The notes under the pieces: generated by a model
Seen by the model: the letters and a program-made list of their open reading frames with translations, nothing else
Databases searched by the model: none
Told to the model about the DNA's origin: nothing
Part shown: piece by piece, positions 1-8,697 of the stretch
Layout: each line of letters begins with the position of its first letter
Position numbering within the stretch: the first letter of the stretch is position 1
NCBI GenBank assembly: GCA_024196135.1
Contig: JAMQCK010000851.1
Coordinates: 1 to 14,854, forward strand
Length of the DNA: 14,854 bases
Source of the DNA: Pleurotus ostreatus/Saccharomyces cerevisiae fusant
Lineage: Eukaryota; Opisthokonta
Reading direction: 5' to 3'
Position numbers and translations under genes: made by a program

Positions 1-687
1 AGAGGTTTTCAACTTTCTGCTTCAGAGAGAGGGGGCGCGGTGTCCGGAGTTGACCTTTCGATAGGATACGGCGAGTGGATAACGTGCATTTTGGCTGGGG
101 GGAACGAGTCGGCTCAGACGAACGATATGTCGAGTGCGATGATCACCGTCTTCGCATATGCAGCGGACTGAAAGTTGCTCTTCCTTCCTGCCCGTTTGAG
201 CTATCCTCGATGTCAGCGCTGGATGCAAAGACATGATCTGCCGACGCACCAAGACGGGCCGATCATGGCTCAGTGTACCGGCTCACGGCCCTGGGTACGG
301 TTGGGTCCGTGGGGGCCACAATAGCACGCCGTCGGAAGACCGTATCGTGATGGAATGGATGCAAATAGTGGTGGCCATAAAGCCTGAGCTCACCTGCTCA
401 GTCTTGTTGCGGGTCTCCGCGTTAGCCGTTCGCGTAGCTTACCGGTACGTCTTCAGTTGCACCTGCCGAAACCTGTTCCAAAGGATAGCCTGCTTATAAC
501 GTGACAATATTTTCCTGCCAGAACTGGGTCGCATATCCAGGTGCATGTCTGTGGGCGCCAGCGCGGAGACGTACAAAGACGAGATCACGCAAGAAAATAC
601 GGACAAACAGATGTTCGATGCTGCTTGCTCCGAACTTCCACTTCCGTGTTATCTAGGGCACCTTCTTTAAATCTACCAAACTCAGAG
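1..687. other. Upstream intergenic region, no gene recognised
   Basis: Both strands hold only short open frames (under 90 codons) without a recognisable domain, convincing splice pattern or biased codon use. The stretch is probably the 5' flank of the F-box gene, possibly with the end of an unseen neighbour to the left. I see no repeat or RNA gene in it. Confidence 0.5.
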
Positions 688-742
688 GTAAAGAGACTTC
701 ACAGATACTGACCAAAGCTAACCTTCGCTGCCCTCAATACAG
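688..742 (+). other. Possible 5' UTR intron of the F-box gene
   Basis: A GTAAAG donor at 688 and an ATACAG acceptor ending at 742 enclose 55 nt, the usual intron size in this window. ACTGACC and GCTAACC branch-like strings lie inside. The acceptor falls 13 nt before the ATG at 756, so the intron would lie in the leader. RNA data are lacking, and the ATG could also be internal to a longer spliced gene. Confidence 0.4.
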
Positions 743-755
743 GAAGGAACGCATC

Positions 756-2327
756 ATGACCGTACTGACAACACCCAAACTCTGTACGGAGTGCGGTAAC
801 ACCCTTTCTTGCTCGTATACAGACGCACCCACTCGTGATACCTTGCGCTCTCCATACGCTCCTGTCCTGAACGAGCAGTACACTCTTCGCGCCGAAGTCA
901 CTGCGATAGACGCGTCCACAAAGGCGATAGACGCCGAGCTCGCCGCTATCCAAGCGCGTCAAGTGGCACTGCAAGCGATGCGCCAGCAGCTCGAGCTCGA
1001 CAAGCAGCTAAAGGAGAGCCTACTGTCCCCTATCCGACGCCTCCCTTTCGAGCTCCTGGAACTCATCATCCTTCATGCGCTGCCCGAGAACTGGTACACT
1101 GCCGTCTGCGGTACCGTCCGCTTCCCCCTCATACAAGCGTCTCGTCAATTCCGCGCGACCGCATTCGCCATTCCCGCGCTCTGGTCGACTGTCCGCACCC
1201 CCATCCTCCGCCACCCGCCTAAAGTCAAAGCCCACTTCCTCGACGCCGCCACGACCTTCGTCGACCGCGCCGGCGACCACCCCGTGAACATCGTAAAGTT
1301 TCAGGCTAATCCGAGCATCATGCCTCCCAGCCATGACGCTGATATGTGGCTATCTGCGCACATGCATCGCATTCGCACCCTCAACTGGCAGCTGAGGGGG
1401 GGTCGTTTCATCGTGCCCACCCTGTCCGCTCCGGTGCTGGAGAGCCTGTGCTTGCGCTGGATGGCGGTTCGGGGTCAGCAGCAACTCGAGAAACAGACGA
1501 TCACTGACGCGCCCCGCCTGCGGCGTCTCGGGCTTGAGGGTCAACTCTTGCCATCGCAGTTGCGCTTGCCCTGGGCGCGCCTGGAGGAACTGGAGATGGA
1601 TGTAGAGGGGTGCGGGCCAAAGGGTCTGCGCGCATTGGAACACTGCCATACTCTGACGACGTTGGCCATCAAGATGCGCTCTTTGTCTGCTTGGATGCTC
1701 GACGAGGACACGCAGATCCCCATCGCTCAACTCGGTAGCCTGCGCAAGCTCTCTTTGCGCGCCCAGGGTATCGCATACGCTCGATTCCTCGCTTGCCCGG
1801 CCTTGCGCGAGTTGGAGATCGATTTAAACTCTACAACCTATCCCGGCGACCTCGTGCCATTGGTCAGAACAATGCTACAGCGCACATCCCCGCATCCCCT
1901 CAAAGAGCTGATCATCGCCATATTCTACCCCAACGTCGACCGGCATTTCATAGACTTGCTTGCATGCACGCCCGAGCTCCGGAAACTGCACATCGTCGCC
2001 GACGAGGACCGCGCCTTCAGCGACCAGTTGTTAGTAGGGCTGACCGGCCCCCAGCTTGTGCCATCTCTCGAGCACTTTGCTATCACGCTCGAATGTCAGT
2101 GCTTCAGCATGGCGGCCGGGCGGCAGCTGGAGGCACTCGCGTTGTCGAGGTGGGCCGACAGCGGTGGGCCCCCCACGACGCGGCTGACCTTGGCTGTGGA
2201 CATTTGCGCCCAAACCCGCGGCTGCGAGTGTGAGCTTCGTCTTGACTGGTCGCGGGAACTGGAGGCAAGGGGCATCCTTGTCGACCGGTCGTCATGTATA
2301 CGGGACCAGATTGAAGCTGTAGGCTAG
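756..2327 (+). CDS. F-box/leucine-rich-repeat-like protein
   Basis: Uninterrupted frame of 523 residues; I recognise no intron inside it. A Cys-x-x-Cys pair (Cys10, Cys13) lies near the N-terminus. Residues about 40-90 are Ala/Glu/Gln/Arg-rich and look like a coiled coil. The F-box follows at about 91-145, with the SPIRRLPFELLELIILHALP core and the SRQFRATAFAIPALWSTV second half typical of agaricomycete F-box proteins. From about 210 to 450 there are irregular LxxLxL segments, as in LRR-like solenoids. Such proteins usually bind Skp1 through the F-box in SCF ubiquitin ligases and recruit targets with the repeats; the target here is unknown. The last 57 residues before the short tail (458-514) match the protein encoded at 14294-14854. 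The gene converges on the GDSL esterase with 82 nt between stops. The F-box call is firm, the cellular role open. Confidence 0.9.
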   Translation: MTVLTTPKLCTECGNTLSCSYTDAPTRDTLRSPYAPVLNEQYTLRAEVTAIDASTKAIDAELAAIQARQVALQAMRQQLELDKQLKESLLSPIRRLPFELLELIILHALPENWYTAVCGTVRFPLIQASRQFRATAFAIPALWSTVRTPILRHPPKVKAHFLDAATTFVDRAGDHPVNIVKFQANPSIMPPSHDADMWLSAHMHRIRTLNWQLRGGRFIVPTLSAPVLESLCLRWMAVRGQQQLEKQTITDAPRLRRLGLEGQLLPSQLRLPWARLEELEMDVEGCGPKGLRALEHCHTLTTLAIKMRSLSAWMLDEDTQIPIAQLGSLRKLSLRAQGIAYARFLACPALRELEIDLNSTTYPGDLVPLVRTMLQRTSPHPLKELIIAIFYPNVDRHFIDLLACTPELRKLHIVADEDRAFSDQLLVGLTGPQLVPSLEHFAITLECQCFSMAAGRQLEALALSRWADSGGPPTTRLTLAVDICAQTRGCECELRLDWSRELEARGILVDRSSCIRDQIEAVG

Positions 2328-2409
2328 ATACATTAAGGTTTTCTGGTCATCCTTTCAAATATGTATGCTTTGATGATACACTTATCGATACAGTAACTTT
2401 CTTGGCCAT
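2328..2409. other. Short convergent intergenic spacer
   Basis: Only 82 nt separate the stop codons of the convergent F-box and GDSL genes. It is AT-richer than its flanks and must hold the 3' ends of both transcripts, so the two 3' UTRs probably overlap (inference). Confidence 0.6.
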
Positions 2410-3400
2410 CTATTGCGCTCTCGTTCCCTCGACCAGCCACCTAGCCACAATCTCCTGCACCGCGGGCGTGGCATGCACCTCATCCGCCCATATCGCCCCG
2501 CCCACCTGCGTCAAGTCCTTTTCTGTGAATCCGTACTTCTCCGGGTCGTCCAGCACGGCAGTGAAAACGTCGCGAACGGAGAAGATGGACAGCGTCACCC
2601 CGGGCGTGGCTTGCAGGAAGTCTGCCACCTTGACGGGGAGGACACGATTCCAGGCAGCCATCGCTGCGATAACTTGGGCCTTGTTCTCGGGTGTCCGCTT
2701 GAGCGCTGGAGGGAGGGAGGTCAGGGTCAAATGAAGCGGTGAGAAGGGACGCTTGCGCACCCTCTGGCGCGCGCTCGAGAGGCGGGACGTCCATGAGAAC
2801 AAAGTGCTTAGCCCCATACTCTTCGTGCAGCTGGCGCACGGCGCTCAAGACCTTGTCGATGGGAGAGCCGACGTCCTCTGCCAATACTGTGTCGCAGTCG
2901 TTGATGCCAAAGTAAAATGCTTAGACATGGGCACGGAATGTTCAGCGCCTTCGTTTTCCTTCAGCCAGATCGCGCTCTCACCGTAGGCAGTCGTGTCTGG
3001 GTTCAGCACTCTCTCCTGCGAGCCTGGTGGATACGCTGTATAGAACTTCTCCAGCTCCTTGCCGAGGTCCACCGCCGCTGTTGCGTGAGGGTAGGCGAAG
3101 TTGCGGATGGTGGGATTCTGTAGACGGGGGTGCGTCTTCACGAAGTCGACCTGAATTCGGGGATGTTATCAGCGAGGTAAGGTACCCCTCGGACTATATA
3201 CGCACCCAAGTGCGATCTTCTGCAGAATACGTCGCATCGAGTTCGCGTTTGTCAGTCGCGCTGAAAGAGTCGCCGCTATCGTTCAGGCCGGCAGTGAGCA
3301 ATAAACCACGATTGGCTCGACTCGACACTCACAATACCACCAGCGTCTTCAGCGTGTCGCCCAATTTCAACGATCCGGCAGATGAGGTGTTGGCAGCCAT
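2410..3400 (-). CDS. GDSL/SGNH-family esterase or lipase, intracellular
   Basis: Five exons: 3333-3400, 3206-3275, 2982-3150, 2761-2919 and 2410-2705. Introns are 57, 55, 62 and 55 nt, all GT-AG with matching phases, giving 253 residues. Block I is LVVFGDSFS with nucleophile Ser26, created across the first splice junction. Block III is YFGINDCDT with oxyanion Asn109, also restored by splicing. Block V is WADEVH with Asp230 and His233. The catalytic Ser-Asp-His triad and Asn are therefore present. Block II (NFAYPHATA, about residues 64-72) lacks the usual conserved Gly. The set resembles fungal acetylesterases of the carbohydrate esterase 16 type, but the substrate cannot be read from sequence. 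There is no signal peptide, so the enzyme is probably cytosolic. The start codon has GACCATGG context and a TATA box lies upstream. It is in tandem with, and downstream of, the P450 gene. Confidence 0.9.
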
Positions 3401-3452
3401 GGTCACGGTGAGATGGGGAGTGTGTTCGTTCTATCGTTGTATCCAAAAGACC

Positions 3453-3458
3453 TTTATA
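3453..3458 (-). promoter_or_regulatory. TATA box of the GDSL esterase gene
   Basis: On the minus strand the string ACTATAAAGG contains TATAAA, 53-58 nt upstream of the esterase ATG at 3400. That spacing fits a fungal core promoter with a short leader. No mapped transcript start is available. Confidence 0.55.
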
Positions 3459-4039
3459 GTTCTCCGCCAGCTGCGTTACGCAGCGCCGCTCTGCCCGGAT
3501 CTGTCACCAACTATCACTTGGGTCGTATCCTGCTATTCAGAAATCAGCATGACCAACATCGATAGATGCATAAACATAGCTCGTACCTAGCGCGTAGAGC
3601 GCTAATCGTAGGACGCCTACCACCCCGCCCGAACCGGAGGACGCCAGTCGACGCGCTCAACCGCACAACCGCCAGCACCCTTCACTTACCTTTCCCTTCG
3701 TCCTCGCCACTCATCCGAATTCCCGCAGTGGGCGTCGTTTGACAAGCTGGAGTGTGTGTGGCATAGGGACATATCTATCTATCCTAAGGTGCAGCGTTAC
3801 GTGGGGGTAAAATACGAGAGCAAAAGCGACAGAGCGACAGTAAGTGAGTACAAGGGGCATAGAGTAACCGTGTCCGTACAAATACAGGTGCAAGAATAAG
3901 TCAGTCGTTACAGCGTGGCGGGTCGTCTTCTTCATCAGGACTCGGCAATGTAGGAGTCTGTTGTTGTATGTGTGTTTGCGTGCGCGGTGTGGGTACGCAA
4001 CCCGCGTCGTTGTTAGTAGAGTACAGCCAATCGTCCACG

Positions 4040-4094
4040 CCCGCGCGCCCCGCGGTCCGTCGCCCTGCCGGCAGACGGCGCCGCGGCGCGCGGG
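4040..4094 (-). repeat. GC-rich imperfect hairpin in the P450 3' flank
   Basis: Arms 4040-4055 and 4081-4094 can pair over 14 bp with a 2-nt bulge (positions 4048-4049). The loop contains the perfect 10-bp palindrome CTGCCGGCAG at 4065-4074, so a second inner stem is possible. It starts 58 nt after the P450 stop codon, so it would lie in the 3' UTR of that mRNA. A function in mRNA stability or 3'-end formation is inference only. Confidence 0.55.
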
Positions 4095-4152
4095 CATCCA
4101 GGAGCCCCGCCCCGCCGGGGTCCTCGTCGTATATGTGCATGAGCAGCGTCGC

Positions 4153-6380
4153 TCACGCGTCGTCTTCCCTGTTTTCCCTCGGCTCGATCACCATGGGCAT
4201 CTTCATCCCGAGCTCCCACTTCCCCGACACGTACGGTTTCGTGACGATGGAGTTGTACTTCACGATCTTCACGCCGTCGGCGGGTTTGAAGGTGAAGTGC
4301 GGGAGGAGCGTCGCGAGGAAGATCTTCATCTGCGGAGAGCGGGTCAGCGAGGTGCAGAGCAGAGGGAAGAGAAGGACGCACTTGTGATATGGCAAAGCGG
4401 AAGCCGGGACATGAATGGGGACCAAAGGAGAATGTCATCAGGTTCTGGAGGCCTGGATGACGACGTGCAGTTTCGGGCAAATTTGACCAGCGATCAGGGC
4501 TGTAAGGTGAGGTTAGGCGGAGTTGAATGCACGAAGGGTAGATACACATACCTGAAATCTCTCGAGTCAAGCCCCCAGATAGATTCATGTTGATTCAAAC
4601 CCTCGATGGGGATATGAATGTAGCTGCCCTTCCTGCAATAATTGTCAGCCTCCAAGTAACAGCAAGCAAAACTGCAGCACCAACCTTATCTCCACGCCCT
4701 CGCCCTCCAAGATAATTGTCCCATCCTTCAACACCACCGGGGACGACACCGGGATCACATCATCCTGCGTCGCCACCCGAATCGTCCCATGGAACGGCGG
4801 GCACAACCGCAGGCTCTCCTGCACCACGCTGTCCAAGAAGGGCAACCGCTCGATCGCATCGCACGTCGCACGCACCGCAGCCTCCGACGGCTGCGCCGCG
4901 CCCGCGGGGAACACCTCCTCGAAGCCCGAGTCTGGGATGTCCTCGCTGCGCATGCTCTTCTCCGTCCACACGGGCGACGCGGGGACCATCTCCTCGAGCT
5001 CGCGGCGCAGGCGCTCCTGAATACTCGGGTGGTGCGACAGCATGTGGAGGCACCACGCGATGGCGAGGAAGGTGGGGTCGGACCCGCCGAAGATGAACGC
5101 GGTGATCTGGTCCAGCAGGTCCGCGTCCGACATGCGCTTCGAGGGGTCACTGGAGAGGTTGGATTTGACTACGCTCATGTTAGCTAGGTTTGTATCGAGG
5201 AGATAGCGTTACGCACTCATCAGGCTAAGGAGGTCTTTGCCATCCTCGCAGGGCATCTTGTCCTCGAGGATGGCAGCTTTCTTCGCGTCGATGACCTTCT
5301 GCCCTGCCGACCTTACGATGCGCTGGCATTCGTTCAATGTTCGTCGGCGCTCGTCGGGCTGTGTAGCCCATGTCAGCGGGAGCTGCGCATGACAGGATGA
5401 TAACCGTTGACTCACGAAGATGTCCCCAATCCACGGGAAGTACAGGTCCTTCAGCAGCACAAACGGCGTCCCGTTGTCCATCAAATTGAACATCCTCCGA
5501 TACGCGCGGTACACCGGTTCCGTCTCGTCTTTGAGCGCGTCAAACGAGTAGTCGAACGCAGCCAGGCCAAGAACATCGAATGCGGCGCGCGAGATCCAAT
5601 GGGCAATGTCGATGGGCTCGCTGCTGGCTTTCTCCGCAGAGGCGGGGTGCACCTCTCCAAGGAGGCGGTCACGCAGCTCTGCGGCCTTGAAGAGCGAGAT
5701 ATGACGCATGGCGCGCGTCGTCGCGAGCGAGAATGCCGGGCTCATCACCCGACGTTGCAGTTTGTGCTCGGCGCCCTCCAGGGACGTCACGCCTACGCAG
5801 CACGTGTTAGTTCGATCTCAGCGATATTTCCAGTGTGGCGCGACGCACCTCGACCCATGAACATGGTGAAAAGGGAGCGCGTCTGCCAGGGCTTCTCGTA
5901 GATCGGGCTGTTGAGAATATGCGAAACAGAGCGGAGGTCGAAGGTCATCAGGCGATAGTCGTGCTAGACGCGGTTAGCCGGGGGCAAATTTAAGCGCCGC
6001 GGACGCAACACACCTTCCCAAACCCATGAAACCTGAACATCTTCCCATACCTCCCCGTCCACTGCCTATGCGTCAATACTGATATCTGCGGGCTGTTGGG
6101 GAAGTAGGGGTCAAGGTCAGCGTCGGCAACTTCAACAACATGCGCAGCACACGCACTCCAACACCTGGCGAAAGTGGTTCTGGAAGGCGGTGCCCTTGGG
6201 ACCAGGGAGTTTGCGCAACGGGTCGAACGGCGGCGCAAGGACCAGCATATTAAACAGGTAAGCAGCGCCGCGGAGGAAGAGCAGCGAGCCGACGACCGCC
6301 GCGCCCTTTAGCGCGACAGTCGCGACGTCGAGCGCGCGCGTATTCGAGAGCATGGCGAGCAGCGCGGTCGCGGACGGCAT
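4153..6380 (-). CDS. Cytochrome P450 monooxygenase
   Basis: Nine exons: 6151-6380, 6014-6092, 5849-5963, 5416-5792, 5217-5358, 4685-5168, 4552-4632, 4382-4499 and 4153-4329. The eight GT-AG introns are 48-58 nt and all phases agree, giving 600 residues. An N-terminal hydrophobic segment (about 17-48) is followed by the proline-rich hinge LPGPKG (58-63), as in ER-anchored class II P450s. The I-helix motif is GGSDPT (342-347). The K-helix ExxR is ESLR (432-435), followed by SPDRW (503-507). The heme loop is FSFGPHSCPG (526-535) with Cys533 as thiolate ligand; His531 replaces the more usual Arg. It should hydroxylate or epoxidise a lipophilic compound with electrons from an NADPH reductase; the substrate is unknown. 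It is longer than a typical 500-550-residue P450, partly from an acidic insert at about 376-420. The first intron boundary is the least certain. Confidence 0.93.
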
Positions 6381-6985
6381 GGGAGGTGAGATGGGGGTTT
6401 GGGAGAAGGAACGATGAAGCGGGGTGCTGATGCCGGGGAGGTAATAAGCAGCCCGTTTCCAAGGGGCTGGGACGTTGATCGCCTCGTGTCAGTGCGCACA
6501 ACAATCCGTATATGGCAATTGCGAACGTTTTGGGCAGTTCGTCCGAGCGGCGTGGGAGCGTATGGATCTGGACCCACACCTCGACCACGCTGGGTGTGAG
6601 AATGAGGACGAGGCTACGTCGAGAGGCGAAGTAGGGTATGTAGAGGAGAATGGAGATGGAACGAGCGCGCAATGGAATGATCTTGCGTCTTGACTGGATG
6701 TTCTGACCAAAAATTGGTGCAAGTGAGAAATCTTGATCCTTGAACTTCATCTTGAGCGCCTGTCGACACCTGGTCGACACTGTTACGACTTTTACGGACA
6801 TATTACTCAAAATAAGGTTTCTTCGGTGAAGAGACGCAGATGCTGTCCCTGTCATTGACTATGTTGGCGCTGCCATCCGATATACGGTCGTCGTCGGGTT
6901 GTTAAGGTCCGCCGTGCTGGGCAAGGAAGGGATGTTGGCTTTCAGATATGCTGGCAGCTTTATGAGTGGGAGCATCAACGATCAC
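6381..6985. other. P450 upstream region, no gene recognised
   Basis: Apart from the TGTCGAC inverted repeat I see nothing diagnostic. Open frames on both strands are short and carry no domain. It most likely contains the P450 promoter. No clear TATA box stands near the start codon. Confidence 0.45.
6761..6779. repeat. Short inverted repeat TGTCGAC-5-GTCGACA
   Basis: Seven-bp arms (6761-6767 and 6773-6779) separated by five bases. It lies about 380 nt upstream of the P450 start. It could be a dimeric transcription-factor site for that gene, but this is inference from symmetry and position alone. Confidence 0.35.
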
Positions 6986-7177
6986 TCAGGCAACGGCGTC
7001 CAAGTCGAGCGCCTGCAAGGCGAGCATCTGGATCGGCCGGTACATGCACTCGTCCTCGTCGAAATAGCCAGGCGTCGGCTGCGAAGATCGTCGCGCGAGC
7101 GTCTTCAGCAATTGGGAATGTCGGTCATGGGAAAAGGGCAGCTCAATGATCCTCTTCTTGTTGTCTCCGACAAGAGC
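6986..7177 (-). pseudogene. Unrecognised coding-like segment, possible 3' exon or gene relic
   Basis: A minus-strand frame reads 63 residues to a TGA at 6986-6988. It has a believable C-terminal composition: charged and aromatic residues (KKRIIELPF, TPGYFDEDECMYRP) and an amphipathic leucine-rich end (IQMLALQALDLDAV). An in-frame TAA stops it upstream at 7178-7180. A second coding-like frame lies just upstream at about 7252-7372 on the same strand (it reads GYALSDDMLQKHHYRTRADI), ending at a weak donor GTATAC. I found no intron joining the two in consistent phase, so this is either a gene with atypical splicing or a decayed copy. I do not recognise the family. Confidence 0.3.
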
Positions 7178-7445
7178 TTACTTGCGAAATGGCGACAGGC
7201 AGGGCGATGCGGAAAGGGCAAAAGTTTGTCTGAGATGGATGGAGGTATACGTAGCTTGACGGCTTCTCAATGTCGGCCCTGGTCCTATAATGGTGCTTCT
7301 GGAGCATGTCGTCTGAAAGAGCGTAGCCAGAGTTGCCCAAGCAGCGAAAGTCACTGTCGGAGAATAAGGAGATAACGCCTCCTCCAGGACAAGGACCCCC
7401 CGGTCATGATATGGATAGGGGAGTCAAAGAGTTGGTGGGCGATTA

Positions 7446-7830
7446 CGCGAGCTTTGATGAAAACCTGGATATATGCGCATTATTATGACCGCGTGTGGCG
7501 GCAGAGTTCGGTTGAAGGATGTCCAGAGTAGGAGGTCCGCTCGTGTGCAATGCGCAGCGCGAGAGAGGGAGGGGAGGCTGAGATACCGTCCTGAGTTGTG
7601 GCATGGTGAACGCGTCCGGCAAGGAGGAGGCGCCCTGAACGTCGAGGTTCAGATACCTTGTGACGTGGGAAATGATCACGAGACTGCCGACCAGTTCGTC
7701 TTCTGCATACGGTAATTTCGCGTTTGGTAGGTTCGACCGGAAGCTGGACCAACAGCTCGACGGAGGCAGTGAGATCTTGAGAGGCGATGTGGTCTTGTGA
7801 GGTGATGTGGTCTTGAGAAGCGATGGCAGG
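7446..7830 (-). pseudogene. Coding-like block split between two frames, possible decayed gene
   Basis: On the minus strand, one frame reads ELLVQLPVEPTKREITV and a neighbouring frame then reads DELVGSLVIISHVTRYLNL and DAFTMPQLRT. Both look like ordinary protein with many C-ending codons. The change of frame occurs near 7712, where no normal-sized intron fits, so a small indel is the simplest explanation. The frame runs to a stop near 7443-7448. I recognise no family. It may belong with the segment at 6986-7372 as one degraded gene, but that is inference. Confidence 0.25.
7768..7821. repeat. 18-bp tandem repeat, three units
   Basis: Units at 7768-7785, 7786-7803 and 7804-7821. The last two share GATGTGGTCTTG and differ at three or four bases; the first is more diverged. 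The unit is a multiple of three, and the minus strand reads an imperfect six-residue repeat (SQDHI-like) through it, so it could sit in a former coding region. Confidence 0.6.
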
Positions 7831-8546
7831 CTCGGAGGACGCCCATAGTAGGCAGTGCAAGCCGCAGCAGTGGGCGCATAATAGAACGTTGGTGTCGAAG
7901 CTGCTGGGGAGACAATAAGTCGGGAGAGTCCTCGGTGCCTCACCCACTGTTGGGTGTTTTGTAGCAGTCGAAGGCCAGAAATTCTGCGGTGAGACGATAA
8001 GCAATAGAAGGGCGGTAGAGTAGACGCGTTGGCATTGAGTTGGCAAGGCTTGTTGTTGTGAAGCTTGAAGCAGACGATTGTGTGCGTGATGTGGGTGCGC
8101 TCCGTTCTGAGCTGGACAGAGCATGCTTGCGTATCAATCTTCACATGCGTTGAGAAGTAGACGGACTTCAGAAGAGGAGGGGTAGCGCGAAGCGCCGAGC
8201 CTGACTAGGATGAGAGGGTCGTGGGGTGGGAGGTGACAACGAGGGGAGATGGTCCAGGGCAGCTCTTCGCAGCTATTGTTTGTAGCTTCTTGACTTTAAA
8301 TGGTCTCTTGAGGCAGAAGTTGCCAGATTTCTTGATCTGAGACTTTGAGTGTGGGCTTCAGTCGTCTGTTACGAGGCTTCGGCGGATGGCATATGGATAA
8401 CATTCTATATTGTCACCTTCTTTGGAGTACAGTCATCTCCCTTGCAGACGTAGAAAGGAGGCTTATAGACTTGTGAAGGAGGAGAAGGCGGTAGAGGTGG
8501 GGTCGGGAAGTGGCGACATGAGAGCAGGAGACAACCCGCGACCCGG

Positions 8547-8560
8547 CGCGTCGCGACGCG
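8547..8560. repeat. 14-bp perfect palindrome rich in CpG
   Basis: CGCGTCGCGACGCG reads the same on both strands and runs into a further ACGCG unit to the right. The site has an unusually high local CpG density for the window. No function can be assigned. Confidence 0.6.
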
Positions 8561-8622
8561 ACGCGCTCTTGGTCATCCGGCCCGGTACCGGCTGCAGCCC
8601 GATCGCGGTCGACTCATGTCGA

Positions 8623-8697
8623 GGACCCTGAGGTAGGCGCCCGTTGGACCCTGTCGGACCCTGCGCAAGTCTCAAGACGCCCGATGCACCCTGAGGT
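8623..8697. repeat. Cluster of GGACCCTG short repeats
   Basis: The octamer GGACCCTG occurs at 8623-8630, 8646-8653 and 8656-8663. A CACCCTGAGGTGG variant at about 8687-8699 echoes the CCTGAGGTAGG that follows the first copy. Spacing is irregular, so this is a word cluster rather than a clean tandem array. Confidence 0.5.

Larger units (their letters stand above)
3401..4152. other. Intergenic: esterase promoter and P450 3' flank
   Basis: About 750 nt between two minus-strand genes. The part next to 3400 should be the esterase promoter. The part next to 4153 should be the P450 3' UTR, which contains a GC-rich hairpin (4040-4094). Open frames here lack domains. A 6-bp inverted repeat TAGCGC/GCGCTA lies at 3588-3604; it is too short to interpret. 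Confidence 0.5.

Noticed and set aside
3690..3712. Possible tiny minus-strand first exon (reads MSGEDEGK) followed by a GTAAGT donor
   Set aside because: No downstream exon continues it in phase, and the GDSL gene has its own well-placed TATA box and start codon.
3961..4593. 210-codon plus-strand frame opposite the P450 3' end
   Set aside because: It runs antisense through the last two P450 exons and the GC-rich 3' flank and has no recognisable motif.
6086..6164. Alternative first P450 intron (79 nt, also GT-AG and in phase)
   Set aside because: It would delete about seven residues between the hinge and the TH(R/E)xW region that related P450s keep. The 58-nt intron 6093-6150 fits the local size and family spacing better, but only RNA data can settle it.
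2410..6380. P450 plus GDSL esterase as a secondary-metabolite gene cluster
   Set aside because: Two tandem genes without a synthase, terpene cyclase, transporter or regulator nearby are not enough; adjacency alone does not support a cluster.
7443..8144. 233-codon minus-strand frame read as one intact gene
   Set aside because: The N-terminal half is Ser/Thr/Pro-rich without domain signal, and coding-like character switches to a neighbouring frame near 7712, so I treat only the 3' part as a possible relic.
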